Source of the DNA: CAZTLI01 sp964614375
GTDB taxonomy: Bacteria; Chloroflexota; Anaerolineae; Aggregatilineales; Phototrophicaceae
Direction of reading: 5' to 3'
NCBI GenBank assembly: GCA_964614375.1
Contig: CAZTLI010000143.1
Coordinates: 1 to 11,613, forward strand
DNA: 11,613 nt
In this document: positions 1-7,095 of the stretch, in pieces
Position numbering within the stretch: the stretch's first letter is position 1
Layout of the letters: each line of letters opens with the position of its first letter
Made by a program: the position numbers and the translations under genes
The notes under the pieces: generated by a model
What the model was told of the DNA's origin: nothing
Database searches by the model: none
Seen by the model: only the letters and a program-made list of their open reading frames with translations

Positions 1-635
1 TTGAGTCGATTTATGGGCGTGATGTCATTCGCTTCACCGACCCCGAAGGCCAGCATTTAGGATTGGTCGATGATGGCGGCGCGGGCTTCGATGGCGATGT
101 GTGGGCGACGGATAGGATTCCGGCTGCCGTCGCCATTCGCGGCATGGACTCGGTGACTATTTACGTGCGTGAAATCGAACAACTGGCGTATGTGCTGACG
201 GAGGTCATGGACTATGCCATCACCGCGACCTATCCACACGTCGATGACATCAAAGAAACCGTGACTCAATTCTCTGTCGGCGCGGGCGGCCCCGGTAGAC
301 TGCTGTATGTGGTCGAACAGCCAAGTAAAGCCAGCGCCATGCAGGGAATCGGGGGCGTGCATCATGTGGCCTTCCGCGTGGCGGATGCCGAATCACAGGA
401 TAAATGGCGCGAACGCTTGAGTCGCGTCGGACTGCGCGTATCGACGGCGATTGACCGCTTCTACTTCCGGTCAATTTACTATCGCGTGCCCGGTAATGTG
501 CTGTTTGAAATCGCGACGGACGAACCCGGTTTCGCGACCGATGAAACAGTCGATACGCTCGGCGAAACACTGGCGCTGCCGCCCTTCCTCGAACCCCATC
601 GCGCCGAAATCGAAGCCGGATTACAACCGATTTAG
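1..635 (+). CDS. Ring-cleaving dioxygenase, VOC/glyoxalase fold (5' end missing)
   Basis: The reading frame is already open at position 3, and 210 residues are visible up to the TAG at 633-635. The fragment opens with YGRDVIRFTDPEGQHLGLVD, the end of the first VOC module of ring-cleaving dioxygenases related to MhqO/MhqA. A second VOC module follows: GMDSVTIYVR near residue 47, GGVHHVAFRV near 117 with a probable metal-binding His, then YFRSIYYRVPGNVLFEIATD near 154-173, whose Glu is the expected last metal ligand. The family usually has about 310-320 residues, so roughly the first 100 lie outside the window. Members cleave hydroquinone- or catechol-type rings using Fe(II) or Mn(II) in the cytoplasm. 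The gene ends at its own terminator and converges on the GNAT gene. The family call is firm; the substrate is unknown. Confidence 0.85.
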   Translation, partial: ESIYGRDVIRFTDPEGQHLGLVDDGGAGFDGDVWATDRIPAAVAIRGMDSVTIYVREIEQLAYVLTEVMDYAITATYPHVDDIKETVTQFSVGAGGPGRLLYVVEQPSKASAMQGIGGVHHVAFRVADAESQDKWRERLSRVGLRVSTAIDRFYFRSIYYRVPGNVLFEIATDEPGFATDETVDTLGETLALPPFLEPHRAEIEAGLQPI

Positions 636-661
636 CACGAAAAATCTCAACGCAGTGCGAC

Positions 662-694
662 AGCAGGGATAATTGTGTCCCTGCTTTTTGTTTT
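662..694 (+). terminator. Intrinsic terminator of the dioxygenase gene
   Basis: There is a perfect 8-bp stem, AGCAGGGA (662-669) with TCCCTGCT (678-685), and an 8-nt loop. It is followed directly by a T-rich tract (TTTTTGTTTTG). It begins 26 nt after the stop codon. On the minus strand the stem has no U-tract, so it should end only plus-strand transcription, just before the convergent GNAT stop codon at 696-698. Confidence 0.9.
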
Positions 695-695
695 G

Positions 696-1199
696 TTATT
701 CGTGTTTGTCGCCATTACCTTTAGTGGATTTTGTGGATGACCATTCCATATAGTCATAAATACCGCGATGGTGAAGGGTCTTGAAGCCGAAACGTTCATA
801 GAGTTTGCGGGCACGGTTGGCCTGCTCGATATTGATGCGGATGCGGGCTTTTTTATCTCTCGCTTCATTAATAAGGCGCTGTATTAATTCCGCCCCGACC
901 CCCCTGCCCCGATACTCTGGCAGCAGCGCGATATTCAGCAAGTGAAATTCAGCCTTGTTTGTGCGGTCTATATAGATGCGACCTATGGGCGTGTCATCCA
1001 ACAGCACGATACTGTAATCCGCATTGGGGAAATTGTGGTGATAGAAATGATCTTGCGCCTTGAACTTCATCCGCAAGAAAGCCTGTTTTTCCGATTCATC
1101 CCAATCCAGATGGGCAACATCTGCGGCATGACTCTCAGCATAGACCCGATACAAAAAAACCTGATCTTCAGCAACAACAGGACGCAGGATTACAGCCAT
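696..1199 (-). CDS. GNAT-family N-acetyltransferase
   Basis: The 167-residue protein should transfer an acetyl group from acetyl-CoA to an amine; the acceptor is unknown. Motif A, the pyrophosphate-binding loop, is seen at residues 91-105 (ALLPEYRGRGVGAEL, with R97-G-R-G-V-G). Motif B is at 123-139 (NIEQANRARKLYERFGF), and the protein ends in the YMEW block typical of a widespread single-domain GNAT subfamily. The N-terminus (ILRPVVAEDQVFLYRVYAES) also matches that group. The start at 1199 is preferred over an in-frame ATG at 1238 because that ATG lies inside the -10 box and would precede the transcription start. A GGAG lies 12 nt before the chosen ATG, which is rather far; a GTG at 1220 is the alternative. 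The gene has its own promoter, so it need not belong to the reductase run upstream. Confidence 0.88.
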   Translation of the reverse strand: MAVILRPVVAEDQVFLYRVYAESHAADVAHLDWDESEKQAFLRMKFKAQDHFYHHNFPNADYSIVLLDDTPIGRIYIDRTNKAEFHLLNIALLPEYRGRGVGAELIQRLINEARDKKARIRINIEQANRARKLYERFGFKTLHHRGIYDYMEWSSTKSTKGNGDKHE

Positions 1200-1236
1200 G
1201 TAAACGTCAAACTCCAGCACCGACAAAGATGGGCAC

Positions 1237-1245
1237 ATTATAGCA
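1237..1245 (-). promoter_or_regulatory. Extended -10 promoter for the GNAT gene
   Basis: On the minus strand the sequence reads TG-C-TATAAT, a perfect -10 hexamer (1237-1242) with the TGn extension. Transcription would begin near 1230, about 30 nt before the ATG at 1199. No convincing -35 box is present at the normal distance, as is common for extended -10 promoters. Confidence 0.65.
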
Positions 1246-1315
1246 TGGATATAACGACTGCCCTATTCATGATTGCGCCCCGGCATGATACCTGTGCTGC
1301 GCGCTTGTTGGCGCT

Positions 1316-1678
1316 TTAGACCCAATTCCACGCGATGCCGATCGTCAGCAGATTGAACACAAGACCGACCACCAGCAGGAATTTGTCATACGCGGAGGGG
1401 TACGTGGGTAGCCCGATGAGATTAAAGAGGAAGAAACCCGCCGCGACGATGATATTTGCCGGGCGATTCACCGGCTGTTCCACCATCAACGATACCAGAA
1501 TCATGAGTATGGGAATCAACATCAATACGGCGATTCCCAGCCACATGCCCTGGGTGAATTGTTTGGTGTTCATTTTATCGGGGAAGTCGCCGCTGAAGAT
1601 TCGCAGCACATCCCCCAGAAGATACACCAGCATGAGGGCAGCCCACAGTCCAGCAAGTTGTATCGGCACAGCGACCAT
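1316..1678 (-). CDS. Four-helix membrane protein, DUF6326-like
   Basis: This 120-residue, very hydrophobic protein has four predicted membrane helices at about 7-24, 43-64, 74-91 and 99-118. The pattern LWAALMLVYLLGDVLRIF, then TQGMWLGIAVLMLIPILMI, a polar loop with NRPANII, and a last helix ending in AWNWV resembles what I recall of the DUF6326 family (no assigned function). This is recognition by eye, not by profile. GGGGTG lies 5-6 nt before the ATG and supports the start. The gene follows MDR reductase D after 30 nt on the same strand, so the two are probably co-transcribed. A DoxX-like quinone-linked role would be speculation. Confidence 0.7.
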   Translation of the reverse strand: MVAVPIQLAGLWAALMLVYLLGDVLRIFSGDFPDKMNTKQFTQGMWLGIAVLMLIPILMILVSLMVEQPVNRPANIIVAAGFFLFNLIGLPTYPSAYDKFLLVVGLVFNLLTIGIAWNWV

Positions 1679-1708
1679 ATTTCACCCCGTCTGCATTTTT
1701 CGTGTTCG

Positions 1709-2710
1709 TTAATCGGCGTTGTGGTTGTGTACCACAGCAATGATGACGTGCCCCGCCTTTTGCCCGGTCTCGACATAACGATGCGCTTCCGCCGTTTGTT
1801 CGAGCGGATAGGTTCTGTCGATGATGGTTTTGAGATGTCCCGCCTCAATCAATTCTTTGAGATACATCAAATCTTCCACTTTTCGGTCTGCAAAAGTGAA
1901 AATGACTTTCTTGCTGCTCGTCCATGAAGTCCACAGCCCACGAATCATCTTGCTCATGCGCGGATTGGCGATTAGATACCGTCCATTGGGCTTGAGCGAT
2001 TGAAGACTGCCCGAAAACGAACTTGTGCCGATGACATCAAAAATCACATCATACGTCTCGCCGCGTTTGGTAAAATCTTCCTGCTTGTAATCAATCACAT
2101 GGTCTGCGCCGATAGACCGCAGCATATCCAGTTTCGCCGCGCTATCTACCGCCGTCACTTCTGCGCCATAGTGCCTGGCAAGCTGAATACCAAACGTGCC
2201 GATGCTGCCGCCTGCCCCGTTAATCAAGATGGTATGCCCGGGCTGAAGATTGGCCTTTCGCAGAAAATGCAGCGATTCAAGACCGCCGGTGGGCACACCC
2301 GCCGCCTCTTCATAGCTCATCGTGGTGGGTTTGTGCGCCAGCACGCTGTCACCAGCCTCTGCGGAGATACAATTGTATTCCGCGTAACCGCCAAACCGAA
2401 AACCGGGACTCCCAAAAACGGCATCACCGACTTTGAACTGCGTCACATCCTTGCCGACGGCCTCAACTTCGCCAGCGAGTTCCTGCCCCAGGATGACCGT
2501 GCTTCTCGGCTTCGTGATACCCATATACATTCGCAGCGGAATCGCGATCCAGATGGGAAATGCGACACGCCGAAATTCACAATCGCCCGCCGTGACGGTT
2601 GAAGCATGAACTTTAATCAGGACTTCCGTATCTTTTGGCGTCGGCTTGTCGATGTCGTGCAATTGCAGCACATCCGGCGGCCCATAATTGGTTAAAACGA
2701 CTGCTTTCAT
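1709..2710 (-). CDS. MDR reductase D, zinc-free quinone oxidoreductase type
   Basis: This 333-residue protein belongs to the medium-chain dehydrogenase/reductase superfamily (COG0604, NAD(P)-dependent alcohol dehydrogenase/quinone oxidoreductase group). The GroES-like N-domain begins MKAVVLTNYGPPDVLQL and contains the LGQELAGEVEAVG block near 74-86. The nucleotide-binding Rossmann domain has INGAGGSIG at 163-171, followed by the IGADHVIDYKQEDFT block. The Cys and GHE zinc-ligand signature of true alcohol dehydrogenases is absent, so hydride transfer to quinones, enones or similar is expected. AAGGA stands 6-7 nt before the ATG. It differs from copies A-C in having AVDSAAKLDML where they read GVCST or GVCGT, and it carries an extra C-terminal tail (VVHNHNAD). 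It lies 31 nt after copy C and 30 nt before the DUF6326-like gene. The substrate is unknown. Confidence 0.88.
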   Translation of the reverse strand: MKAVVLTNYGPPDVLQLHDIDKPTPKDTEVLIKVHASTVTAGDCEFRRVAFPIWIAIPLRMYMGITKPRSTVILGQELAGEVEAVGKDVTQFKVGDAVFGSPGFRFGGYAEYNCISAEAGDSVLAHKPTTMSYEEAAGVPTGGLESLHFLRKANLQPGHTILINGAGGSIGTFGIQLARHYGAEVTAVDSAAKLDMLRSIGADHVIDYKQEDFTKRGETYDVIFDVIGTSSFSGSLQSLKPNGRYLIANPRMSKMIRGLWTSWTSSKKVIFTFADRKVEDLMYLKELIEAGHLKTIIDRTYPLEQTAEAHRYVETGQKAGHVIIAVVHNHNAD

Positions 2711-2741
2711 AACATCCTTTAATTGATTACCTGTCCGTAAG

Positions 2742-3710
2742 CTATCTGACTGTGATGACGACCTTGCCTCGCGCGCGACCTGTCTCCAGATAGCGAATGG
2801 CTTCAGCCGTCTCGCTCAAAGGATAACACCGATCAATCACCGGGACGATTTTTCTCGATTCGAGCATTTCGCTCAGGATGAGTAAATCCGCCTTGTTTAC
2901 TTGTGCCATACCCATAAGACCGATGAACTTGCTGTTAAAGCGCGAGAACAAGCCCCCCACCAGGATAACGTGGAACAAATGCAGCATGGTCGTGAATCCA
3001 GCGATGACACACTTTCCGCCCGGACGCAGCGCACGACTGTATGCGGTCAGCCAGCGATTGCCTATCGCGTCATATATCAGGTCGTACTGCTGCCCGTTCC
3101 TCGTAAAATCTTCCTGAGTATAATCCACCACATGGTCAGCGCCAATGTCGCGCACCATATCCAGATTGCGCGTGCTGCACACGCCCGTCACGTCCGCGCC
3201 ATAGGCTTTAGCAATCTGCACCGCGAACGTCCCTACCCCACCAGATGCGCCATTCACCAGCACCTTTTGCCCCGCTTGAATTTGCCCCGTGTCACGAAGT
3301 CCCTGCAAAGCCGTGAATCCCACTACCGGGCTGGCGGCAGCTTCTTCAAACGTGATCGTGGCAGGTTTTAATGCCAGCATTTTTTCAGACGCACAAACAT
3401 ACTCGGCAAATCCACCCGCGCCGACTTCACCGAATACGGCATCACCGGGCTTGAATTCGGTGACCGCCTTGCCCACCGCCTCGACTGTGCCCGCGATGTC
3501 CGCGCCGAGTCGCGGGTCTTTGGGTTTGCGGAAGCCATCGCCCAAACGCACCAAAAACGGATCAGCCCGCATCCGATGCCAGTCCAACGGATTGGCGGCT
3601 GCCGCGTGAATTTTGACCAGCACTTGATCGTCTGTTGGCGTCGGCTTTTCGACCTCCATCAGTTCAAGCACATCGGGCGAGCCATATTTTGTGAAGACCA
3701 CTGCTTTCAT
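2742..3710 (-). CDS. MDR reductase C, zinc-free NAD(P)-dependent oxidoreductase
   Basis: This 322-residue protein is of the same superfamily as its three neighbours. The N-domain starts MKAVVFTKYGSPDVLEL. The block AANPLDWHRMRADPF near 38-52 replaces the VTIGDT-type block of copies A and B and marks the widespread NAD(P)-dependent alcohol dehydrogenase subgroup. The Rossmann motif VNGASGGVG is at 152-160, and GVCSTRNLDMVRDIGADHV follows at about 176-194. No zinc-ligand signature is seen. The chosen start at 3710 has an excellent AGGAGG seven nt upstream. A longer frame to 3749 would add 13 residues that other family members lack. Copy D follows after 31 nt. Upstream is a 154-nt gap, so an internal promoter is possible, but I see no convincing boxes. 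Confidence 0.88.
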   Translation of the reverse strand: MKAVVFTKYGSPDVLELMEVEKPTPTDDQVLVKIHAAAANPLDWHRMRADPFLVRLGDGFRKPKDPRLGADIAGTVEAVGKAVTEFKPGDAVFGEVGAGGFAEYVCASEKMLALKPATITFEEAAASPVVGFTALQGLRDTGQIQAGQKVLVNGASGGVGTFAVQIAKAYGADVTGVCSTRNLDMVRDIGADHVVDYTQEDFTRNGQQYDLIYDAIGNRWLTAYSRALRPGGKCVIAGFTTMLHLFHVILVGGLFSRFNSKFIGLMGMAQVNKADLLILSEMLESRKIVPVIDRCYPLSETAEAIRYLETGRARGKVVITVR

Positions 3711-3864
3711 GGGAAACCTCCTACGATATTCCTGCGCCAACACGCGCACAGGCCATCAGGCAAGCATAAATCCCCTGCCAGATACAGTTAAACGAAATGA
3801 TCTGATTGTTGGATGAATTGAGTTTTTGCCAGTGAAGCCCGCTTAGAAGCGACTTGTCACCTAT

Positions 3865-4230
3865 TTATTTGCTGCGATTGGCGCTCAAAACCAGTTCCCC
3901 ATCATCGCCGACATAATCAACAACCGGCGCATCAGGAGAGTCGGCATCCGCCAACCGTTGTTTCAATTCAAAAATTTCTTCATCGCTCAGATTATCTAAT
4001 AGACTATCAATACGCTGGCGTTTTGCTTTGGTTTGTTCGGATTCTTTATCGATCCGATACAACACGACGAATGTGCCCGCGACGGCTAATCCCAGGATGA
4101 CAAATGCCAGCAGCATATGTCCCGGCGTTAACTCGCCCTGTGCCGCCGCACTGATGAACAATGCCCCCAGAACAATTGCCGATACAACCCACAAGCCCCC
4201 GGTTAATGCGCTGCGCTGTTCACTATTCAT
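3865..4230 (-). CDS. Small two-helix membrane protein with charged cytoplasmic tail
   Basis: I do not recognise a named family for this 121-residue protein. Two hydrophobic helices at about 10-29 and 38-58 form a hairpin. A charged tail follows, probably cytoplasmic (EQTKAKRQRIDSLLDNLSDEEIFELKQRL, cut as residues 65-92), that looks helical and could pair. The last 25 residues are acidic. Similar small membrane proteins with a SLLDxLSDEE-type tail are, as far as I recall, common in Chloroflexota. The start at 4230 is supported by GAGGG 4-6 nt upstream. The frame stays open to 4446, but that upstream part overlaps the end of MDR reductase B and a hairpin and reads as a shadow. It lies between reductases B and C on the same strand. 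Confidence 0.72.
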   Translation of the reverse strand: MNSEQRSALTGGLWVVSAIVLGALFISAAAQGELTPGHMLLAFVILGLAVAGTFVVLYRIDKESEQTKAKRQRIDSLLDNLSDEEIFELKQRLADADSPDAPVVDYVGDDGELVLSANRSK

Positions 4231-4268
4231 TGTGCCCTCTTGTTTGGCTGTTATACTCTCTATACGCA

Positions 4269-4301
4269 AATGCGGCAGACGAGTTGCACATCTGCCGCAT
4301 T
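4269..4301 (-). terminator. Hairpin after MDR reductase B (weak terminator or processing site)
   Basis: A perfect 11-bp inverted repeat (4269-4279 with 4291-4301, core TGCGGCAGA/TCTGCCGCA) encloses an 11-nt loop. It starts 23 nt after the stop codon of reductase B and ends 38 nt before the start of the two-helix protein. The minus-strand 3' side continues TGCGTATAG, so there is no real U-tract. It may be a leaky terminator, an mRNA-stabilising stem or a protein site. Confidence 0.6.
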
Positions 4302-4324
4302 GGTAAGTGTTATCGTGTAACCTG

Positions 4325-5248
4325 TTACGCCATCGAAATGGCGACATTTCCCTTTTTGTGGCCTTTCTCGACATACCGATGCGCCTCAACGATTTGCGCC
4401 ATAGGATAACATCTGTCGATGACGGGTTTGAGCTGCCCCGCTTCAATCAAGGCTTTGATATAGAGCAGGTCTTCTAACTTCTCACTGCCACTCGATGCTG
4501 TATGCACATTCAGATAGATTCCAGACTTCTTGAGCGCCCGCCGCGACTTTGCCGGGTCCAATTTGCCGACAGCATCAAAAATCACATCGTAAGTTGCGCC
4601 ACGCGCGGTAAAGTCCGCCTGTGTGTAATCAATGACCGTATCTGCGCCCAGCGATTGCACCATAGCTATATTGCTGGTGCTGCATACGCCCGTCACATCT
4701 GCGCCAAAGTGATGTTTGGCAAGCTGGACAGCATTGGTCCCGACTGCGCCCGAAGCGCCATAAATCAGCACCTTTTGCCCGCGCTGAATCTTGCCCTTTC
4801 GCAAACAGCGCAAAGCCGTCATCGCCCCACCGGGGACAGCCGCCGCCTCCTCATAACTGAGATTGGCGGGTTTCAGTGCCAGCATCCCGTCTTCGGGGAA
4901 ACATTTGTATTCAGCATAGCCCCCAAAATTCACGCTAAAGGTCGATGCAAAAACCGCGTCGCCAATTTTGAAGCGCGTGACTTTCTCGCCCACCGCTTCA
5001 ATGTCTCCTGCAAGTTCCATGCCGAGTATCGGTCTTTTGGGTCGCCAAATACCCAGATAAATTCGCGCCGGGATACGCTGCCAGCGCGGGCCGGGAATGT
5101 TCAGACTACGCATGATGGTATCGCCAATGGTCACCGTCGTGGCGCGAACTTTCACTAAAACTTCGTTGGCCTTTGGCCTCGATTTTTCGACTTCTTTGAT
5201 ATGTAGGACATCCGGCGTTCCATATTGTTCATATACAATTGCTTTCAT
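4325..5248 (-). CDS. MDR reductase B, short zinc-free NAD(P)-dependent oxidoreductase
   Basis: This 307-residue MDR protein has a GroES-like N-domain (MKAIVYEQYGTPDVLHI), LGMELAGDIEAVG near 75-87, a Rossmann motif IYGASGAVG at 162-170 and GVCSTSNIAMVQSLGADTV after it. It is 14 to 26 residues shorter than copies A, C and D. The loss is in the C-terminal part: NVHTASSGSEKLEDLLYIK replaces a longer hydrophobic stretch (the KMKQLLQMLWTSFF region in A), which suggests a different substrate pocket or dimer surface. Zinc-ligand signatures are absent. The start at 5248 lies 8 nt after GGAG; an in-frame ATG at 5254 is only 2 nt from it, and homologues begin MKA. It follows copy A after 47 nt and ends before a hairpin. 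Confidence 0.87.
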   Translation of the reverse strand: MKAIVYEQYGTPDVLHIKEVEKSRPKANEVLVKVRATTVTIGDTIMRSLNIPGPRWQRIPARIYLGIWRPKRPILGMELAGDIEAVGEKVTRFKIGDAVFASTFSVNFGGYAEYKCFPEDGMLALKPANLSYEEAAAVPGGAMTALRCLRKGKIQRGQKVLIYGASGAVGTNAVQLAKHHFGADVTGVCSTSNIAMVQSLGADTVIDYTQADFTARGATYDVIFDAVGKLDPAKSRRALKKSGIYLNVHTASSGSEKLEDLLYIKALIEAGQLKPVIDRCYPMAQIVEAHRYVEKGHKKGNVAISMA

Positions 5249-5295
5249 AGACATTTCTCCGAATTCGTACCGCAGGTCGATTGCGCGCACCGTTT

Positions 5296-6291
5296 CTAGG
5301 CTACGGTGATGATGACAGGCCCCTGTTTATGCCCCGCTTCGACATAGCGATGCGCCTCTGCCGCCTGTTCCAGCGGGTAACATCTGTCGATGACGGTTTT
5401 GATTTCACCCGCTTCAATCAGTCCTTTGATAAGCATCATGTCTGCATTGGACTCGGACGACAGCGCGCAGATGACCTTCTTGCTGCCAAAAAACGAAGTC
5501 CACAACATCTGCAAAAGCTGCTTCATCTTAAAGCTGGCGAGTAGATAGCGTCCGTTCTCCTTCAATGAGCCTTTGACCTTTGAAAACGAACGCTTGCCCA
5601 AAATGTCGAAGATGAGGTCATAAGTCTCGCCATTGTTCGTGAAGTCCTCTTTTGTATAGTCGATGACCTTATCCGCGCCCAACGCCTTCACAAATCCTAA
5701 TCGCGGCGTCCCACAGACCCCGGTCACTTCCGCGCCATAATGTTTGGCGAGTTGTACCGCTGCCGATCCAATCGCGCCAGACGCCCCGTTGATGAGCACT
5801 TTTTGACCGGGTTGAATAGTCACCTTTCGCAAGAGTGTTAGCGCCGTTAATGCGCCATAAGGAATAGTCGCCGCTTCTTCATACGTCATATTGACCGGCT
5901 TCGGCGCGACCAGGCCATCGGCGGCAATGCACACATACTCCGCATTCGCGCCCATGTTCTGCCCACGATAGCCAAAAACCGCATCGCCCACTTTGTAACG
6001 TGTGACATCCTTGCCCACAACCGCCACATCGCCCGCGAACTCACTGCCGAGAATGTTGATCTTTGGCTTTCGGTATCCGAATACCAGACGTGCCGGGAAG
6101 TAAAACGGCAAGGGCATATTGAAATCACTGGGCGGGACATTCTTAAAATTCCGCGCGAGCGTATCGCCATAATTGACAGGCGTCGCCCGCACGCGTACCA
6201 ATATTTCGTTGGCCTTCGGCACTGGCGCTGCCACCTCTTTGACGTGCAGGACATCCGGTGAACCATATTCTGTAAACACTGCCGCTTTCAT
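5296..6291 (-). CDS. MDR reductase A, zinc-free quinone oxidoreductase type
   Basis: This 331-residue member of the MDR superfamily is the first of four paralogous reductases. It begins MKAAVFTEYGSPDVLHV, has LGSEFAGDVAVVG near 81-93 in place of the zinc-protein GHE block, and has the cofactor loop INGASGAIG at 167-175. The later blocks DKVIDYTKEDFT and VIDRCYPLEQAAEAHRYVE are typical of the group. It most resembles copy D in the C-terminal third (RYLLASF/RYLIANP followed by LWTSxxxSKKVI). AGGAG precedes the ATG by 9 nt. It lies 70 nt after the XRE regulator gene on the same strand, so it may be part of that transcript. It probably reduces quinones or other activated carbonyls using NAD(P)H; the exact substrate is not readable. 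Confidence 0.88.
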   Translation of the reverse strand: MKAAVFTEYGSPDVLHVKEVAAPVPKANEILVRVRATPVNYGDTLARNFKNVPPSDFNMPLPFYFPARLVFGYRKPKINILGSEFAGDVAVVGKDVTRYKVGDAVFGYRGQNMGANAEYVCIAADGLVAPKPVNMTYEEAATIPYGALTALTLLRKVTIQPGQKVLINGASGAIGSAAVQLAKHYGAEVTGVCGTPRLGFVKALGADKVIDYTKEDFTNNGETYDLIFDILGKRSFSKVKGSLKENGRYLLASFKMKQLLQMLWTSFFGSKKVICALSSESNADMMLIKGLIEAGEIKTVIDRCYPLEQAAEAHRYVEAGHKQGPVIITVA

Positions 6292-6361
6292 AGATTGCTC
6301 TCCTCATTGGTTAGGGTGATTTGCATTAAACAGCCTGTCATAAGCGATATTATTTACGTCT

Positions 6362-6589
6362 CTAAAATGAATCCGCTTCCGGGTCATAGATGAACACCGC
6401 TTCCAATGGCGAGCCGAAAACATGCGCGATGCGAAAAGCCAGTTCCAACGACGGCGCGTATTTCGCATTTTCAATCGCGACGATGGTTTGCCGCGTCACG
6501 CCCACTTTGTCCGCCAGTTGTTTTTGGGTCATCTCATCATGTTCAAAGCGTAATTTGCGGATGTTGTTGGTTATGGGTGATTTTGCCAT
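6362..6589 (-). CDS. Small XRE-family transcriptional regulator
   Basis: This 75-residue protein is almost entirely one Cro/CI-type helix-turn-helix domain. The helix-turn-helix core is TQKQLADKVGVTRQTIVAIE at 21-40, followed by the YAPSLELAFRIAHVFG helix pair typical of small XRE repressors, and a short acidic tail. The gene starts one nt after the stop of the DUF2178-like gene (TGA-G-ATG), so translation is probably coupled. The GGGGTG serving as ribosome site lies in the last codons of that gene. Small XRE proteins paired with DUF2178-type membrane proteins are a recurrent bacterial and archaeal arrangement, and autoregulation through the palindrome at 7105-7122 is the likely mode. A start at 6628 would overlap the upstream gene and lacks family support. 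Confidence 0.88.
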   Translation of the reverse strand: MAKSPITNNIRKLRFEHDEMTQKQLADKVGVTRQTIVAIENAKYAPSLELAFRIAHVFGSPLEAVFIYDPEADSF

Positions 6590-6590
6590 C

Positions 6591-7037
6591 TCACACCCCG
6601 CGCCAATAATAAAAGAGCCGCGACACATCCCCCATAATCGCCCCCAGAAAGGCCGACGTCAGCAGCAAATTGAACATCACCAGAGGCTGCATTCCAAACA
6701 CCGCCGTTAACATCGCCAGAAACACCCCGACCGAAAACAGGTAGTAAGCGTTGCGCGTCCCTTTCAGGTCAATTAATTTGTCGCGCTCATCCTCAATAAA
6801 CTCTTCTTCTTCCTGCGTTTGGATATACTGGATAATCGCAAATGCAATCTGCGCGAGGATAGTCGCAATGATAATGACGACAATTCCCAGCGCGATGACG
6901 CTTGCCCACAAACTGTAGACCGCCGTCGGCTGTAAAGCGCCATCCTGATTTATCTCCGTCACCTTCAAAACGTAATATCCAAAAATCAGTAACGTGCTGA
7001 CCAGTGACACGATGATGTTCTTTTCCTGATACGACAT
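6591..7037 (-). CDS. Four-helix membrane protein, DUF2178-like
   Basis: The 148-residue protein has four predicted membrane helices at about 7-24, 40-66, 97-113 and 118-136. Between helices 2 and 3 lies a very acidic cytoplasmic loop (EEEE at 76-79) leading into EDERDKLIDLKGTRNAYY at 82-99. The DERDxxIxxKxxRxAYY pattern is what I recognise as the signature of DUF2178 and related XRE-partner membrane proteins, whose function is unsettled. AGGAG stands 6 nt before the ATG. The frame remains open to 7118, but that extension runs over the promoter and is not credible. It is the first gene after the operator region and is coupled to the XRE gene, which suggests a membrane-linked sensing or immunity partner. 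Confidence 0.75.
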   Translation of the reverse strand: MSYQEKNIIVSLVSTLLIFGYYVLKVTEINQDGALQPTAVYSLWASVIALGIVVIIIATILAQIAFAIIQYIQTQEEEEFIEDERDKLIDLKGTRNAYYLFSVGVFLAMLTAVFGMQPLVMFNLLLTSAFLGAIMGDVSRLFYYWRGV

Positions 7038-7059
7038 TGCGGCTCCTGATGTCTGCTCA

Positions 7060-7078
7060 TCTTTACCGGGAGTAAAGA
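7060..7078 (-). promoter_or_regulatory. Stem-loop in the leader of the DUF2178/XRE transcript
   Basis: A perfect 7-bp inverted repeat TCTTTAC (7060-7066)/GTAAAGA (7072-7078) has a 5-nt loop. It lies between the predicted transcription start (about 7083) and the ribosome site of the DUF2178-like gene, so it could form a short 5' hairpin in the mRNA or act as a DNA site. Confidence 0.45.
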
Positions 7079-7079
7079 A

Positions 7080-7095
7080 TACTATACGCATAGTA
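7080..7095. promoter_or_regulatory. Inverted repeat over the -10 box and start site
   Basis: TACTAT (7080-7085) and ATAGTA (7090-7095) form a perfect 6-bp dyad with a 4-nt spacer. The right half is the -10 hexamer of the minus-strand promoter and the left half covers the predicted start point. This would suit a repressor or simply reflect an AT-rich promoter. Confidence 0.45.

Noticed and set aside
4231..4446. N-terminal extension of the two-helix membrane protein
   Set aside because: It overlaps the end of MDR reductase B and the hairpin, is rich in Arg/Ser like an antisense-frame shadow, and the ATG at 4230 has its own ribosome site.
2000..5158. Plus-strand frames opposite the MDR genes (up to 218 aa)
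   Set aside because: All overlap firmly assigned MDR genes, and the conserved family motifs are on the minus strand.
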